Origin: Gordionus sp. m RMFG-2023 | Taxonomy: Eukaryota; Nematomorpha; Gordioida; Chordodea; Parachordodidae | Length of the DNA stretch: 64,000 nt | Direction: 5' to 3' | Assembly (NCBI RefSeq): GCF_954871325.1 | Contig: NC_088778.1 | Span: forward strand, 372,001-436,000 | Shown here: positions 44,206 to 59,450 of the stretch, one piece after another | Position numbering within the stretch: position 1 is the stretch's first letter | Layout of the letters: each line of letters starts with the position of its first letter | Made by a program: the position numbers and the translations under genes | The notes under the pieces: model-generated | Database searches by the model: none | The model's input: only the letters and a program-made list of their open reading frames with translations | Told to the model about the DNA's origin: nothing

Positions 44206-45493
44206 ATGAGAAATCTCGTTTTTATAACCTATACCATAGTCGTATAAGTGATAGGATGCCTTCTCAATGGTATTGCATTTGTTGCTTACACTTTCCGCTG
44301 CAAAAGAATGGGATTCCGGATTATTACCAGGACTCTCAAGAACAGTTATAAGCTGTATTTGGGGGCTTTATCAGTCTGGGACACGTGCATGCTAATATTT
44401 AATTTTGCTGTGGGAGCCGGTAGGGCTATCTTTCCGTTTTTTAATGACCATTTTATGCGTTCGCCGATACTATGTTCCTTTCACGGAGTTTTGATAGAGT
44501 TTTTCAATCTCCAATCGGCTTGGACTATCGTCTCCTTCTCGGCTGAACGACTTTTGAGCATCTATCTGCCTGTCAGATTCGCATCCAGAAATCCCGAATC
44601 TAGGTTCTTTGCGGTTACGATATTTTCCTTCTTCGGTAACCTTTCTTTCTCATGTTTAAAACTGTTGACAAAGGGCTTCGAAAGTAACAGTGTTTTTGGG
44701 TACGCTCCATGCATAAAGAGAAATCTTGTCACGAGTAGCAGAGATATGGCGCCAATAAACGTATCCAGCGTCATTCATAGCTTCAACTATGGTAACCATA
44801 CAGATTCCGACCCCTCATATATTGCCAAATAATGAGTTTTACTTTGAAGGTTTATTATATGCTATAGTGCGTCTCAATACCTTGATACCTTTGATCTTCG
44901 TTTTAACGAGCAACATATTTATTCTAAAGAAGATACGGATCAATCATAACAAAGTTCATGCACTCATCTGTATCCCAAGAACGAACACTAGTATCTTGGA
45001 GTATAGAGATATCCCAGACAAATAAGTACGATCAAACCTGACCTTAAAAGTGAACAAACCAAATGTATCGAGTTTGAAGATCAAAATGGAGCCGAATAAA
45101 AGCAAACATGGCATTCGTTACAATCTCAATACAGAAGTGGTGGGAAAAGAGCCTAATAGAACTGAAAAAAATTTTGATAATTGCAGAATGTCCGCTAGAA
45201 ATGCGACTCCCCGTTTTTCTAGCAAAGAGGCGCGAGCGCCTAAACTTCTGCTAATGGTCTCGACAGCCCATATGGTATTCATGACTCCGATCGGTGTCGC
45301 CCAAATTCTGGAGTTAGTGTGGACAAATTCAGCCTTATTCGAGCAAATAAAGCGTGCGCCTTACATTCTGGCCAATCTCAAGACGCTCAGAATAACCTTT
45401 TTCGCTCTGTACGAATTGGAGTTTGCCACTAATTTCATATGGTATCTCATTCTTTCTCTGAACAAATTCCTTACAAATTTTTATTTCATTTGA
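44206..45493 (+). pseudogene. GPCR paralogue 2, decayed
   Basis: Collinear with the intact receptor from start (ATG 44206, then NLVFITYTIVV) to end (NFIWYLILSLNKFLTNF). Recognisable blocks are IGCLLNGIAFVAYTFRC, LGALSVWDTCMLIFNF, EFFNLQSAWTIVSFSAERLL, GFESNSVFGYAPC and ARAPKLLLMVSTAHMVF. A TAA interrupts TM1 at 44245-44247. The frame shifts between ECL2 and TM5 near 44820, and another TAA lies in the third loop at about 45023. That makes at least three lesions in a gene whose relatives are intronless, so it is very likely a pseudogene. Confidence 0.8.
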
Positions 45494-45749
45494 AACGATG
45501 ATTTTCCAATAATTATGAATAAAATAAACGATTTTTTTACAAAATGTTGGGTGATTGACTAATAGAAAAGTAATTTTTTAAAATTATACCAGTCTATAAT
45601 ATAAAGATAAGCTCTTTCTAATTAACTTTCGCTATTGATAGATAACTAGATTTGAAAGTTTAATTTCATTTATTCCCTTTTTTAATATAATATACAAACA
45701 CGAATTTTAAAAATAATCAATTTAATATTGGATAAATTTTATTTTCCGT

Positions 45750-47250
45750 ATTGAAAATCTTCCTGGTATCTTTCATGATATCACCCTATCTTTTATATTC
45801 GAAGTCATTATGATTCTTTGCTTGATCATCTTCTTATCTAGAGATAGTCTGCATAATCCAACTAACCATTCCCTTCTCTATTCCTTTTACTCTTGGGTTT
45901 CCTCTGCTATCTTTATTGGTCAGTATCCTATATTTATACAACTTCTAACACAGCATATTAACCCCCTTTTCTTCAGAACCTAAAGGTCTCTGAACTTTTT
46001 CAATCTTTAACTAATTCTGTAACTACCGAATTAACATTCCTATCTTTATTAAATGGTCGATTTTATAAGATCCCCATCTCACAACCTAGGATCCTGTTCT
46101 GAATATTAGACTGAAGCTAATCTAGTTAGCATTTCCTTAATTAACCATCAGAATTCTTCAAACCAAAAATTAAATACCATATCAATTTCCTGCTTGTGAG
46201 TTACAACTTCCCCAAGATATCGAGATATCATTCAATACAAATAACATATATTATTTTCCCCAAATTCATTAAAAAACACCCAAAATGACTACAACGAAAA
46301 TTTATCTCTGCGATAGACTCAGCTCTCATCAACCATTACCAATAATGAAGAAATGCCAAAAGCCTTACAATTCTAACATCCTCAATACTCCTAACCCATA
46401 ACATGCATTCCTTCTTCAATCGATTCGATCTCTCGTTCCGTAGAAATAATATCTACGGCTCATCTAAAGGTACGCAGCAAGGACTTGGACCACGGAACAG
46501 AAGCCAAGCCGGTTAGGGCTACATCTAAAATCCTAAACTTTATAATTGAATACTTAGCTGATTATTGGCTCGTTCCTACAAATTAAATAACTCAAATATT
46601 TATAAAAATTCAGACTTTTCTTTGACATTTAAAAATTTCCTCCAATCTGGGTGGTTCTTCTATTGGCGGTTTTAATTTTTGTGATGATTTGACAAAATTT
46701 AATAGCTTAAAAAAAGGATCCTAAATATTTACTGAAAAAAAATAAGTCTTCTATCTTATTAAAAGCCTTTTATTGCTGTTAGATCTTCTAAATCAAACTT
46801 AAGATTGTTCTGGAATTCATCCCTAATCTTACATACGAATCACTTCTCTTGAATTTAAGCGTCTCTTACATCAAGTTTTTGGTCTGAGCGCTTTCTTAGC
46901 AAAAATCTCTCCTCCTTAATTTTAAAACTTTAGGAGGGCTCCCTGCTGACTCTCAATCAGTTTTCGCCCTAGATATTTGGAAGACAGGGATTACACGCGG
47001 CATATACTAAAATTTGAGAGCTAAACAAAAAGAATTCTTCAAAAGATGTTCATGTTAATAACGTCATTTCTGAATAAAACTCATCAACTGCTGTTCATTC
47101 GAATTGCTTCCATGCAACCCATATTTTGGGGTAATATAACACATTTTGCATAGATTATTTTTCTATCAAACTCCCTTTTCAAGTCTGAGAATTCAAAAAT
47201 CAACAAGTACAGCAACTGATTCTTTTGAATCCCTACAGAGTTTGACATCT
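45750..47250 (+). pseudogene. Possible decayed LINE-like retroposon
   Basis: A 1.5-kb block with codon-like composition but no long open frame. Around 46400-46500 the plus strand reads IYGSSKGTQQGLGP, reminiscent of the STGxQQGDPLGP motif of LINE reverse transcriptases, and near 46935 LGGLPAD recalls the RLGGLGI motif further downstream in such proteins. These are short and uncertain matches. The LINE C-terminus at 59200 could be from the same broad class. Confidence 0.3.
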
Positions 47251-47497
47251 GCAGCTTATTCAATTTTCAATTTTTTTTAAAAATTATTCAAATAGTAAAA
47301 AAAAATATAGTTTAGCCAAAAGGTAAACCAAAATAGGACCATTACTTGTTACAGAAGAGGACCAAAGAAATTTGTAGCTCTAACGCTATTAGCCATGGAA
47401 CATTAAATTCCTCCGAGATAATTTAAATTAGCATTTGTTTCTATTAGTTTTTCAAAATTTAGATAAAGTATTTAATTTTTAAATATCATATATATAT

Positions 47498-47707
<210 letters not shown>

Positions 47708-48199
47708 TATATATATATATACTTTTTATAAATTTAAAAAATGATTTCATTTGTCAAAATCATGTGTAAAAATTGTCTATTATGTACTTAAAAAAATAAA
47801 TTAGATATTACATCAACCCATAATTAAAAATAACATTTTAGGAAAATTTAACGTAACAGTAATTGTTTGTATTTTATTGTTGATTTGAAGTGGCAAATAT
47901 TTTTCCTTAGAAACTATGTGAAGAAATATTGAAATTCCTGAAACTAAAATATTATTCATAAAATTAGCCAAAATAAAGTATTAGACTAGAAGTGGAAAAG
48001 ATAAGCAGTGAGCTACCTTAGAGTTATGGAGTCCACTCATGTAAGCTCAACGAGAAAATTTTCCAGACAGGAGACAAAAATGAATATTTAACTTTGTAGA
48101 TGATGAAAGATAGAAATTTGAATTGTCAGCTCCAATAATTGAAAGATGGTGGTTAGAACCTAAAAAACAACATTTAAAAATGACGAAAATATATTTTTT

Positions 48200-48235
48200 A
48201 AAACCGGCCGGGCCGAATAAAAATCCGGCATCTAT
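48200..48235. repeat. CCGGGCC dispersed repeat scrap
   Basis: AACCGGCCGGGCCGAATAAA followed by AATCCGGCATCTATG, the same word set as the copies at 22150 and 43699. Confidence 0.4.
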
Positions 48236-49100
48236 GAAGAAAAAAAAAGAAGAATAATAATAATAATAATAAAAATCTTTGATCAATCGATCCAAAGTAA
48301 AAATCCAAAAAGATTTCAAACAATTGGAAAGATTATGGTGTGACCTAAAACAATTGAGTTAAATGCTGGATTATTTAACTTAAAAGAAAAAGATTTCTAT
48401 ACCTAAAAAAAATTATATGTATATAAGGAAACTTGGCATGATACAAGGTATTATAGATTATCATTTTATTTTACATTCCTATCAAAAAATATTTAAATAA
48501 TAAATAAATTTTGGCTCAAAATTTAAATACTCTAAAATCCTGAACGGACGCCTGAGCCAAATTTTACGATTCCAACTCAAGATCAAGATCAGAGCCATAA
48601 AAGACTCAGCATTTTTTTTAGCAAACAGTACACGGCGGTCAAGCAGCTGTAGGAAATGAGATTGTATTCCTCATCGATTCTTAATCATTATATATATATA
48701 TATACATTTATAAAATTTAATTTAAAACAATATAATCGATTTTATAAAAATAACGCATTTATATAGGTATATTATAATATAAAATAAATAATTTAATCTT
48801 GTCAAAAACGAAATATAAATAAAATACGTTTTTTTTCAATAAATTAGATAAATAAAGGGTTAATAAGAACATCTAATCATAATGTCGAAACCCAAAAATA
48901 CTTAAAGATAATTAAAATAATTAATTAAAATTTTTAAGAAAAATATTTCTTTTAATATATATATATATCCTGTATTTTCAATTATTTTTTATATATTTAT
49001 ATTTTTTCACCCCCTTTTCAGTCGAAGAAAATCCAATTATTAAGTTAATTAATATTTTTTTTTATAGAAACTCTTTTTTAAATAAAATAATTCAAAATAG

Positions 49101-50424
49101 ATGTCTCTTTATATCCTTATTCCGTACACGATAGTCGTCATAGTTGTAGGTTGTCTTCTAAACGGAATGGCATTCGTCACCTTCACCTTCCGTGACGAGG
49201 ATTTAGATCTCACAATGCCAATTATAACTTGTATCTAGCAGCTTTGTCAGTCTGGGACACGTGCATGCTTATCTTCAACTTTTCAGTAGGTGTCAGTAGA
49301 GCTTTATTCCCGCTTTCAACGCTCTTTTTATACGTTCTCCGATACTGTGTTCCTGTCAGGGTATTATGGTGGAATTTTTTAATCTCCAATCAGCTTGGAC
49401 TATCGTATCCTTTTCGGTTGAACGACTCCTGACCACCTATTAACCTTTCACGTTTACACCGAGAAATCAAGAACCTAGATTCTTCAAAGTCATGTCACAT
49501 TTCTTCATCACAAACCTATTATTCTCTAGCTTGAAGCTCCTGGTGAGTGGCTTCGAAGGTGATAGCGTTTTCAAATATACGCCCTGCAAAAAAATCAACC
49601 TTATAGCTGGTGGAAATATGAATATCAATATTACTGACCATAATTTAAGTCTGCAATATGCTAGATATACGTTGACGCCTCATGTACTGTCAACAAATCC
49701 TTACTTAAACGTTATCCTGTATATTTTGGTAGCCCTCAATACATGGATACCCGTTATATGCTTGTTGACGTGTAACGTATTCATAGTGAGGAAGATATGG
49801 AACAATCGTAAAAGAATTCATTCTCATATGCCTGCACCGGCCAGAACAAGTTTGGTGGCCTTGACTGCAAACAACAATGAATACAAGAATACCAATACCT
49901 TTACATCATTGCAATCACTGTCATCAAAGATGTCTCAAACAAATTTATTAAGCAAATTAGCCGAGACACAGACAAATGGAGGTTATGATCATTGCGATCG
50001 TTCCGATTGTAATACCAAATTGAGGGAAAAAATGAATGGGATTCGACATTTATCAGTTGTCCATGAACCATTCACGAAACCACTTCAGAGAATTAAATTT
50101 CTGGTTAAAAAAATAAGGCCCAAAAAAGTAGTTCCAAGTTCTTCGATCAAAGAAGCCCGAGCGACCAAACTTCTGCTAATGGTTTCCATGGCCCATTTGA
50201 TATCCATAACTCCCATAGGTGTCGTGCAAACCTTGGAGCTAGTGTTGGTTAAATCACCCTTGTCCAAGCAATTCCTGATGGTCCACCCCTATATCCTCAC
50301 CAACACCAAAATGGCGAGGATATACCTATTCGCTCTTTACGAATTAACTTTCGCCACTAATTTTGTATGGTACCTTATTTTCACTTCTAAAAAATCGTTC
50401 GGGAGAATTTCGTGTATAAAATAA
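49101..50424 (+). pseudogene. GPCR paralogue 3, decayed
   Basis: It starts MSLYILIPYTIVVIVVGCLL and continues GMAFVTFTFR, collinear with the intact receptor. The frame breaks in the first intracellular loop near 49190 and again near 49320. After that, one frame runs to 50424 (SPILCSCQGIMVEFFNLQ; SFSVERLLTTY) but is interrupted by a TAA at 49441-49443, just after the ERLLTTY motif. From 49444 on it is open for about 327 codons and keeps TM4-TM7 (SSLKLLVSGFEGDSVFKYTP; LVALNTWIPVICLLTCNVFI; TFATNFVWYLIFTSKKSF). Two frameshifts and one stop suggest recent loss. Sequencing error in an AT-rich region cannot be excluded. Confidence 0.8.
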
Positions 50425-50509
50425 ATATTAATTATTTATTATATACTTATTATAAAACTGTAAAAATCTTATAATTTATTATTTACATTTTTTAAAAAAA
50501 ATGTTTAAA

Positions 50510-50680
<171 letters not shown>

Positions 50681-51173
50681 TGAGCATGTTACAATATAAG
50701 GGGAATTTTATTTTAAGTTTTATAAAATAATATGGTTAACAAATATTCTCTGTTTTTTAATTTTCGGATTATTATAACTGTTTCTAAAATACAATACCAC
50801 TACTGTTCCATATATTTTTAAAAAAAAATGTTAAAAAAATAATTACAGTATAATATATATTATGTGGATAATTTAATAATTAATGAAATAAAAAATTGTA
50901 TAGAAATTATTATCTGTTTTTATAATGTATCTAATATACATTTTTGAAAAAAAATGCATTAGCATCGGTATTGAAAGACTTTTTCAAAATTTAGATAAAT
51001 ATAGGTTTTTTTTTTATTATGGATATATTTTAAAATAAAAATTATATGGTTGAATAACTCTAACAAATTATAATATTTGATGTCCAAAAAAATAATTTTA
51101 ATGACAAATATAATATAAAGAATAGTTGAATTTTCTATTTTTATTATGTTAAAAACCGATGACATATAAAATA

Positions 51174-51468
51174 CCTAGACTGAAGATTCATTCGTTAAAA
51201 TGCATTTTTAAGCGTCGTTAAAAAGCAAATCAGCTGAACTCGCCAACACATATAGTAATTATTCCCATGTTAAAAACTACTATTAAATTGATAACTTGCT
51301 TCCTTATTATCTCGATGATCCGGTAATTCTTTGAAAAAGTTTGCATCAGATATAAATAAATTAGGCCTCTCGTTTAAAATATTTTAATAATGATTAGTGT
51401 AACCAAGATGGCCTCTCCAGCTGATTTGCATTGATGTACACTTTTAATGAACGAATCGTTAGTCTAGG
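51174..51468. mobile_element. Mariner-like MITE with TA target duplication
   Basis: 295 bp. The left end CCTAGACTGAAGATTCATTC and the reverse complement of the right end (CCTAGACTAACGATTCGTTC) form imperfect inverted repeats extending inward to about 70 bp (AATCAGCTG..). A TA dinucleotide lies directly outside each terminus (51172-51173 and 51469-51470), as in Tc1/mariner insertions. No transposase, so it is non-autonomous. Confidence 0.7.
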
Positions 51469-53260
51469 TACAATACATAAAGGTATATGAAATAAATTTT
51501 TGCTAATAACCAAAAATTAAGAAAATTTTAACTTGTGTTATAAATAAAATAGGAACAATAATTAAATTTGAAAATGTTTATTTGTATGTTCCGCCTAAGG
51601 AATAAGAATTCCCTGGTTCTAGGGTGCTCGTAATCAAATTTTGCGAGGAATGAGGATGGGAAATTTTTTTTTTAAAGAAGAAGATTTCAGGAACAAACTT
51701 TACCTTCATATATATCATTGTTTATTATATACTATTCAATTAAAATGTTACACATTATAAAATGACCAAAATTAGAGAATATTAATTAAAAACTACCAAA
51801 AATATTATTAAAAAATAACGAGCAAGTATTTCAAAATATGGTCTAAAAATAAATAGATAAAGTGGTATATGGAAATTATTAGTTGCATAATTTTGGCATA
51901 AAAATACGATTTTTCTGCTAAATTATATTTTTGATTCCTTGTGGATATATGTATATATATATATCATTATTAATATAAAATTTTGGCTTATAAAAACTTT
52001 CCTTCCTTATTTAATAAGGTCAACTTTCGTTTTCAAAATGTCTTACAACTTAAATTATATTCATGATATTTGAGCGCAATAAACAACTTAGTTTGCAATT
52101 CTTTTATATTTATTGGATAAGTTATGGTTGAATATCATAAAAGTGTAGAAAGTGAGGCAATAGTTTTAGCCAGCATCAAATGTTAGTTAACACTAAATAA
52201 TTCCTAAAAATGCAATTTATCGTTCAGCGATTTGCACATAAAATTTGTAGTAAAATGTAGATGCTAACGCCTGAAGAATTTCACAAGTGAAAAATTGAAT
52301 GACTATAGTTTTTTGAGTCAAAGTTGCCTTAGACTCTCCTCAGCGCTCAATTTTTAAAATTTGTTCTATTACCCTGAATTTTAGAAGTATTATCATCTCT
52401 GACATTAATATTGTTTATATTGATATTTTTATTCATATGAAACCATTCTTTCATCTTTTTCCTATTCTTAAAATAAGCTCTGTGAGCAACAACTATGAAA
52501 TAACTCAATACATTAGAAATCCCACGGTTATTAACGAGCTTAAGATTTCGAATACATGAAATAATTTGGAACTTTTGAATTTAAATAGAAATTGTTTGTA
52601 GATAGAACAATATTTCTTAAAATAATAAAAACTAAATTTGGTATTCATTCCATCTCAATTAAAACGATTTTTTGAGATGTATATCATGGTATTTTACATA
52701 ATAAGTTGATGAGGAACTGTTAATTGAGATTGACTTCTTAAATTTGTTTAACTTAAATTGCTTCTTTTTTTTTAAACATGTTAGCCGTTAACCATTGTAT
52801 TTCGTTTAAATTGTTATTTTATAATACACACACACATATATATATATATACCTTATTTTATATTTATTTTTAGTATCATTTTTAGTTTTAGATATATTTA
52901 TAATAAATAAAACATTTTTTCTTGTCCAAACAACACCACCGTTATTGATATATAACATGGCTCCGCTCTGTATGGTTACTCACGTACAATGATATATTAA
53001 AAAATCTCATATATATTGTGCATATGCCGATAAATATAAAAAATAAAAAATAAATTTTTTAAATTATGTAATAAATTATAAAAATTATTCGATATAAAGG
53101 ACACACACAAAGTTTTTTTTATATGACTTTACAGCGAAAATATATATATCTTTATACTAATTTAAATATAGTTTTTTCTAATATTCAAAATAGAGATAAG
53201 GAATTCTTAAAATTGCTCAGCTCTTCATTTGGAATCACTTGATTATTATATAATAGAATT

Positions 53261-53550
53261 TGTTGTAAATGTTAGATTTAATTTGCTAAAGAATTCTTTT
53301 GGATTTTGTTGTACTTTATATTTAATTTGCATAAAGAATTCTTTTGGATTTATTATTATAACGCGTGATAAAAATATTATATTTGAATAGTTATGAATAT
53401 TAGTTATAAAGAAGATTGAAAATAGTATAAAAAATTTTTATCATACAAAAATATCTTTTTTAATTATTAACTTTATTTTATTTTTATTCTATTTTTATTT
53501 TTAGGTTCTGATTTCCAATGTCAAATCTCACATTGTGACAATGGTGTTGG
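53261..53550 (+). repeat. 5' LTR of the 53261-56058 element
   Basis: It shares TGTTGTAAATGTTAGATT, AAAGAATTCTTTTGGATTTA, ATAACGCGTGATAAAAATAT and AAATTTTTATCATACAAAAA with the right LTR. The exact 3' limit is uncertain. A 60-bp internal direct duplication near its start (ATTTAATTTGC..AAAGAATTCTTTTGGATT, twice) is absent from the right copy. Confidence 0.7.
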
Positions 53551-55389
53551 AGAGAGGAAGCGACAGGGCAATTACAACTTTCAGTCTAATGCAAATCATT
53601 TTATACGGTGGGACAACAAGGAGATGTGTCAAACTGTATTCTAATACAAAAAAAAAATTCCAGAAGAACGTAAGAAAAATATGTAAATAAAGGTGAAAAG
53701 GAAAAATTATTTTGTTAAGATTATGTTTATGTAGAATATAAAATCTAAAATTAAAAACAAAGAATTATATAGGTAACATTCATAGTAGATATGATATAAA
53801 GAAGTTTGTGTTTAGTTATTTAAAGGTGATAATTAGGAATTTTATATTTAGAAGTTACTGGTAAACTAAAACCATTTGAATTTTGAAACTAATAGAGACT
53901 ATGATATTTTGGATTTTAGAATTATTATCAATTGATCACTAGAAATAACTTTGACAAAGAAATAGAAACATAAATTGCGAAAGTTAATATGTAACTAATA
54001 GTTTGCTAAGATATAATAATTAAAAATTCGGTGAATAAGATTAGAATATAACTTTATTGTTAGGAAATAGTTGATTAAATTCTTATTGAAGATTTACGTT
54101 TAACTTTTATTTTAAGGGCTGCGAGAGATAAAACACCCTCAAGGATTAATGTGAATGTAGTATATTAGGTTGTATATTAACCAAAAATCTTCATAAAGAG
54201 AAACGGCTTTCGTCATTAGAAAATTTATGCCGCAATCGAGCTCAATTAGAGATCGGATTTTTATTATTTTGAATCATAAATAAGATTTGAGATCAATTAT
54301 GCAACATTATTCTAATAATAACAGAAAGAAAAACATGCTTTAGAAATATACATATCAGTTTTCAACAACGGTTGTGCGAAAAATTATAATGATTAGATTT
54401 CATAAGTTCTTCAATGACGTGGGGTGAAAACCATAGTGATTAGAGTTAATAGGTTGTTCATAAACGTGAGTATGAAAACTTTTATGATTAAATGTCATTG
54501 ATTTCTCGACAACGTATGTATGAAAAGAGATTTATATATTTCAGCAGTTTTTTTTAAAGACTTGAGTAAAAGAAAGATTTTGATAATATATTGTAGAATA
54601 GGATTTTTAGATATAAATTTAGTATAGACAGGGCTGAAAAGAAGATGAGGATCAATAGCTAAAGGATGAGTACAAGTAAATTTTTCAATGAAAATATGGG
54701 TCTAGGCTTCATTAAGGGGAAAGGGGTGATAGAATGTGATATATTTTTATAATTTATTATATATATTTTTGTTACGTATTATAAATGTAAGATTTAGTAT
54801 AATTTACGCCATTTAGGCAGAATTAGATTAGAGGAGATAAATGTAGACATTAGGATGAAGTTGGTATATTTATATATGTTATTAGTATAATTGTATTAGG
54901 TAGTTTATATTTGAGAATAAATATAAAAAGTGATAAAATATTTCAGAAGTTATTTAAATAGATTATTTTAGGTAGAAGTAGATTAGATGTGATTACCCGA
55001 TATCTCAGCAAGGGCAAACTGTTGTAGAAGACCCGGAAGTCTAAAAGATAGATACGATTACAAGAATTAGAGGCAACAACCAATCAATTACAAGAGAAAG
55101 TGGAAAACAAGCGAATTGATAGAAAGTAGGGTCAAGACGTTATGCTGCAATCGTTAATCGCTGACCAATAATAGCCAATTATTACCGAGACTTTAGTCTA
55201 AGATACGGAAATCGACAATCATAGGAACAAAAATTCGTGAAAACAATCGTTTATCGCAGACCAATCAATTGTTTATCGAGATAGAGAGCTAATCGGGGAT
55301 TACAAGAGAATGATAGGAAACAAGCTACGATAAATTGTAAAAAAGATTAAGACAGACTAGCAAAAAAACAAGAGAGGAAAAGAAACTGG

Positions 55390-55692
55390 ATGTCATCGAT
55401 AATCGTTCATCAATCGTGGATAGTGGAAAACAGACGTGTATCAAGTTCGTCAGTGGCCTACAGCGATAAAAAGCTGATCGTTTCACAGGGTGACAAGCGA
55501 CAGAAGATAGAATTCAAAAATTTCAAGCGACAATCGGATACAAACGGTCGTTCGAAACTAAGAATACTAGACAAGAGTCAGCCTTCGTTAGAACTTAGAA
55601 GACAACAAAGATTAAGAAGAATAAGTCGGGATCGAAAGAAGATAGATCATTCGCAGAATGTTGGGTCTAATTTAAGTAGGGAGGTGTTGTAA
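55390..55692 (+). CDS. Open frame abutting the 3' LTR (retroelement interior)
   Basis: 100 codons, basic and serine/arginine-rich, ending NVGSNLSREVL a few bases into the LTR. Its position suggests the tail of the element's polyprotein or a leftover of it. There is no catalytic motif. It belongs to the fossil element and is not a host gene. Confidence 0.35.
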   Translation: MSSIIVHQSWIVENRRVSSSSVAYSDKKLIVSQGDKRQKIEFKNFKRQSDTNGRSKLRILDKSQPSLELRRQQRLRRISRDRKKIDHSQNVGSNLSREVL

Positions 55693-56058
55693 ATGTTAGA
55701 TTTAATTTGCATAAAGAATTCTTTTGGATTTATTATTATAACGCGTGATAAAAATATTATATTTGAATAGTTATGATTGAATATTAGTTATAAAGAAGAT
55801 TGAAAAGAGTATAAAAAATTTTTATCATACAAAAAGATCTTTTTTAATTATTAACTTTTTTGTATATTAATTTTATTTTTCCTTTTTTATTATTTTTACT
55901 TTTATAATTTTGTTAATTTGATAATGTTATAATTTTGAATAAAGAATTAAATTGATTTCGTGATTCCTAATTATTATTAATTTCTTTATATATATATATA
56001 TATATATATATTTGTTTTCTATTTTTATTTTTAGGTCTCAAAAGCTTCACCTTCAACA
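55685..56058 (+). repeat. 3' LTR of the 53261-56058 element
   Basis: 374 bp, TGTTGTAAATG..CTTCAACA. It contains AATAAAG near 55939, a candidate poly(A) signal, and a TA run near 55987. Confidence 0.75.
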
Positions 56059-56130
56059 GAATTCTTTACTAATTTTGCTATCTCTTACTCTTACATATTG
56101 TGGAAACTATTTTACAATATAAAAATGAAA

Positions 56131-56170
56131 TAAAATTTTGTCCGTTAGTTGGCGTTATAGTTTATATAAA
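56131..56170 (+). repeat. Dispersed GTCCGTTAGTTGGCG repeat, copy 2
   Basis: A 34-bp block around TTTTGTCCGTTAGTTGGCGT is identical to one at 60075 and similar to one at 6329. Confidence 0.6.
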
Positions 56171-56204
56171 ATATTTTGTTGTATTTCCTTTTACAAATGT
56201 TTTT

Positions 56205-56630
56205 TTTTTAATTATTATTCTCTCAACTCACTGCTTAAGTGATTCGGTGATTTATATTATATTGTATGTTATTTTTTTAAATTATTATTCTCTCAACTCA
56301 CTGCTTAAGTGATTCGGTGATTTATATTATATTATATGTTATTTTTTTAAATTATTATTCTCTCAACTCACTGCTTAAGTGATTCAGTGATTTATATTAT
56401 ATTGTATGTTATTTTTTTAAATTATTATTCTCTCAACTCACTGCTTAAGTGATTCGGTGATTTATATTATATTGTATGTTATTTTTTTAAATTATTATTC
56501 TCTCAACTCACTGCTTAAGTGATTCGGTGATTTATATTATATTGTATGTTATTTTTTTAAATTATTATTCTCTCAACTCACTGCTTAAGTGATTCGGTGA
56601 TTTATATTATATTGTATGTTATTTTTTTTA
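56205..56630 (+). repeat. 70-bp tandem repeat, six units
   Basis: Unit ATTATTATTCTCTCAACTCA plus CTGCTTAAGTGATTCGGTGA plus TTTATATTATATTGTATG and a TTATTTTTTTAA spacer. Units start at 56211, 56281, 56351, 56421, 56491 and 56561. Almost identical: only a G/A in ATTCGGTG and a G/A in TATTGTATG vary. Confidence 0.95.
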
Positions 56631-56632
56631 AC

Positions 56633-59199
<2,567 letters not shown>

Positions 59200-59450
59200 A
59201 ATGACGCCAGACACGGTCTAAACTGCACCCGCAACCAAGGAGGCCATCTTCGGCATAAAGCAATTAATAAAATCATACATAACGCTTTTAATAAGGCTAA
59301 AATACCCAACATCCTTGAACCTACCAACCTCTCATTACAAGACGGCCTCAGACCCGACGGCTTAACCTGCACCCCCTGGTCCAATGGGAAATCCCTTATT
59401 TGGGATGCAACCTGCGTATCATCCTTTCCTTCATCAATTAATACAATCCC
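59200..59450 (+). pseudogene. LINE polyprotein C-terminal fragment (endonuclease-like domain)
   Basis: The plus strand reads ARHGLNCTRNQGGHLRHKAI, then NKIIHNAFNKAKIPNILEPT, then GLRPDGLTCTPWSNGKSLIW and DATCV. In many animal LINE-type polyproteins the end reads H..IN.II..AL..A..P..LEP.GL...DGKRPDG.T..PW..GK.L.WD.TC.DT, a region with a PD-(D/E)XK-like signature. The fragment is about 80 codons, 5'-truncated and without a clear stop or poly(A) tail. Its base composition differs sharply from the AT-rich flanks. Confidence 0.65.

Larger units (their letters stand above)
53261..56058 (+). mobile_element. LTR retroelement, TG...CA ends, 5-bp target duplication
   Basis: Two direct repeats start TGTTGTAAATGTTAGATTTA (53261 and 55685). 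The right LTR ends ..CTTCAACA at 56058, so the termini TGTTG/CAACA are mutually inverted. GAATT flanks both sides (53256-53260 and 56059-56063). The left repeat is shorter than the right (about 250-290 against 374 bp) in its T-rich 3' half. The interior (about 2.1 kb) has no visible reverse transcriptase, protease or integrase, so this is a non-autonomous or internally deleted element and is broken. Family uncertain; the 5-bp duplication suits Ty3 or BEL/Pao types. Confidence 0.75.

Noticed and set aside
54000-55390. Host gene inside the LTR element
   Set aside because: The interior is AG-rich but has no sustained coding frame or enzyme motif, and the stretch is bounded by LTRs and a target duplication.
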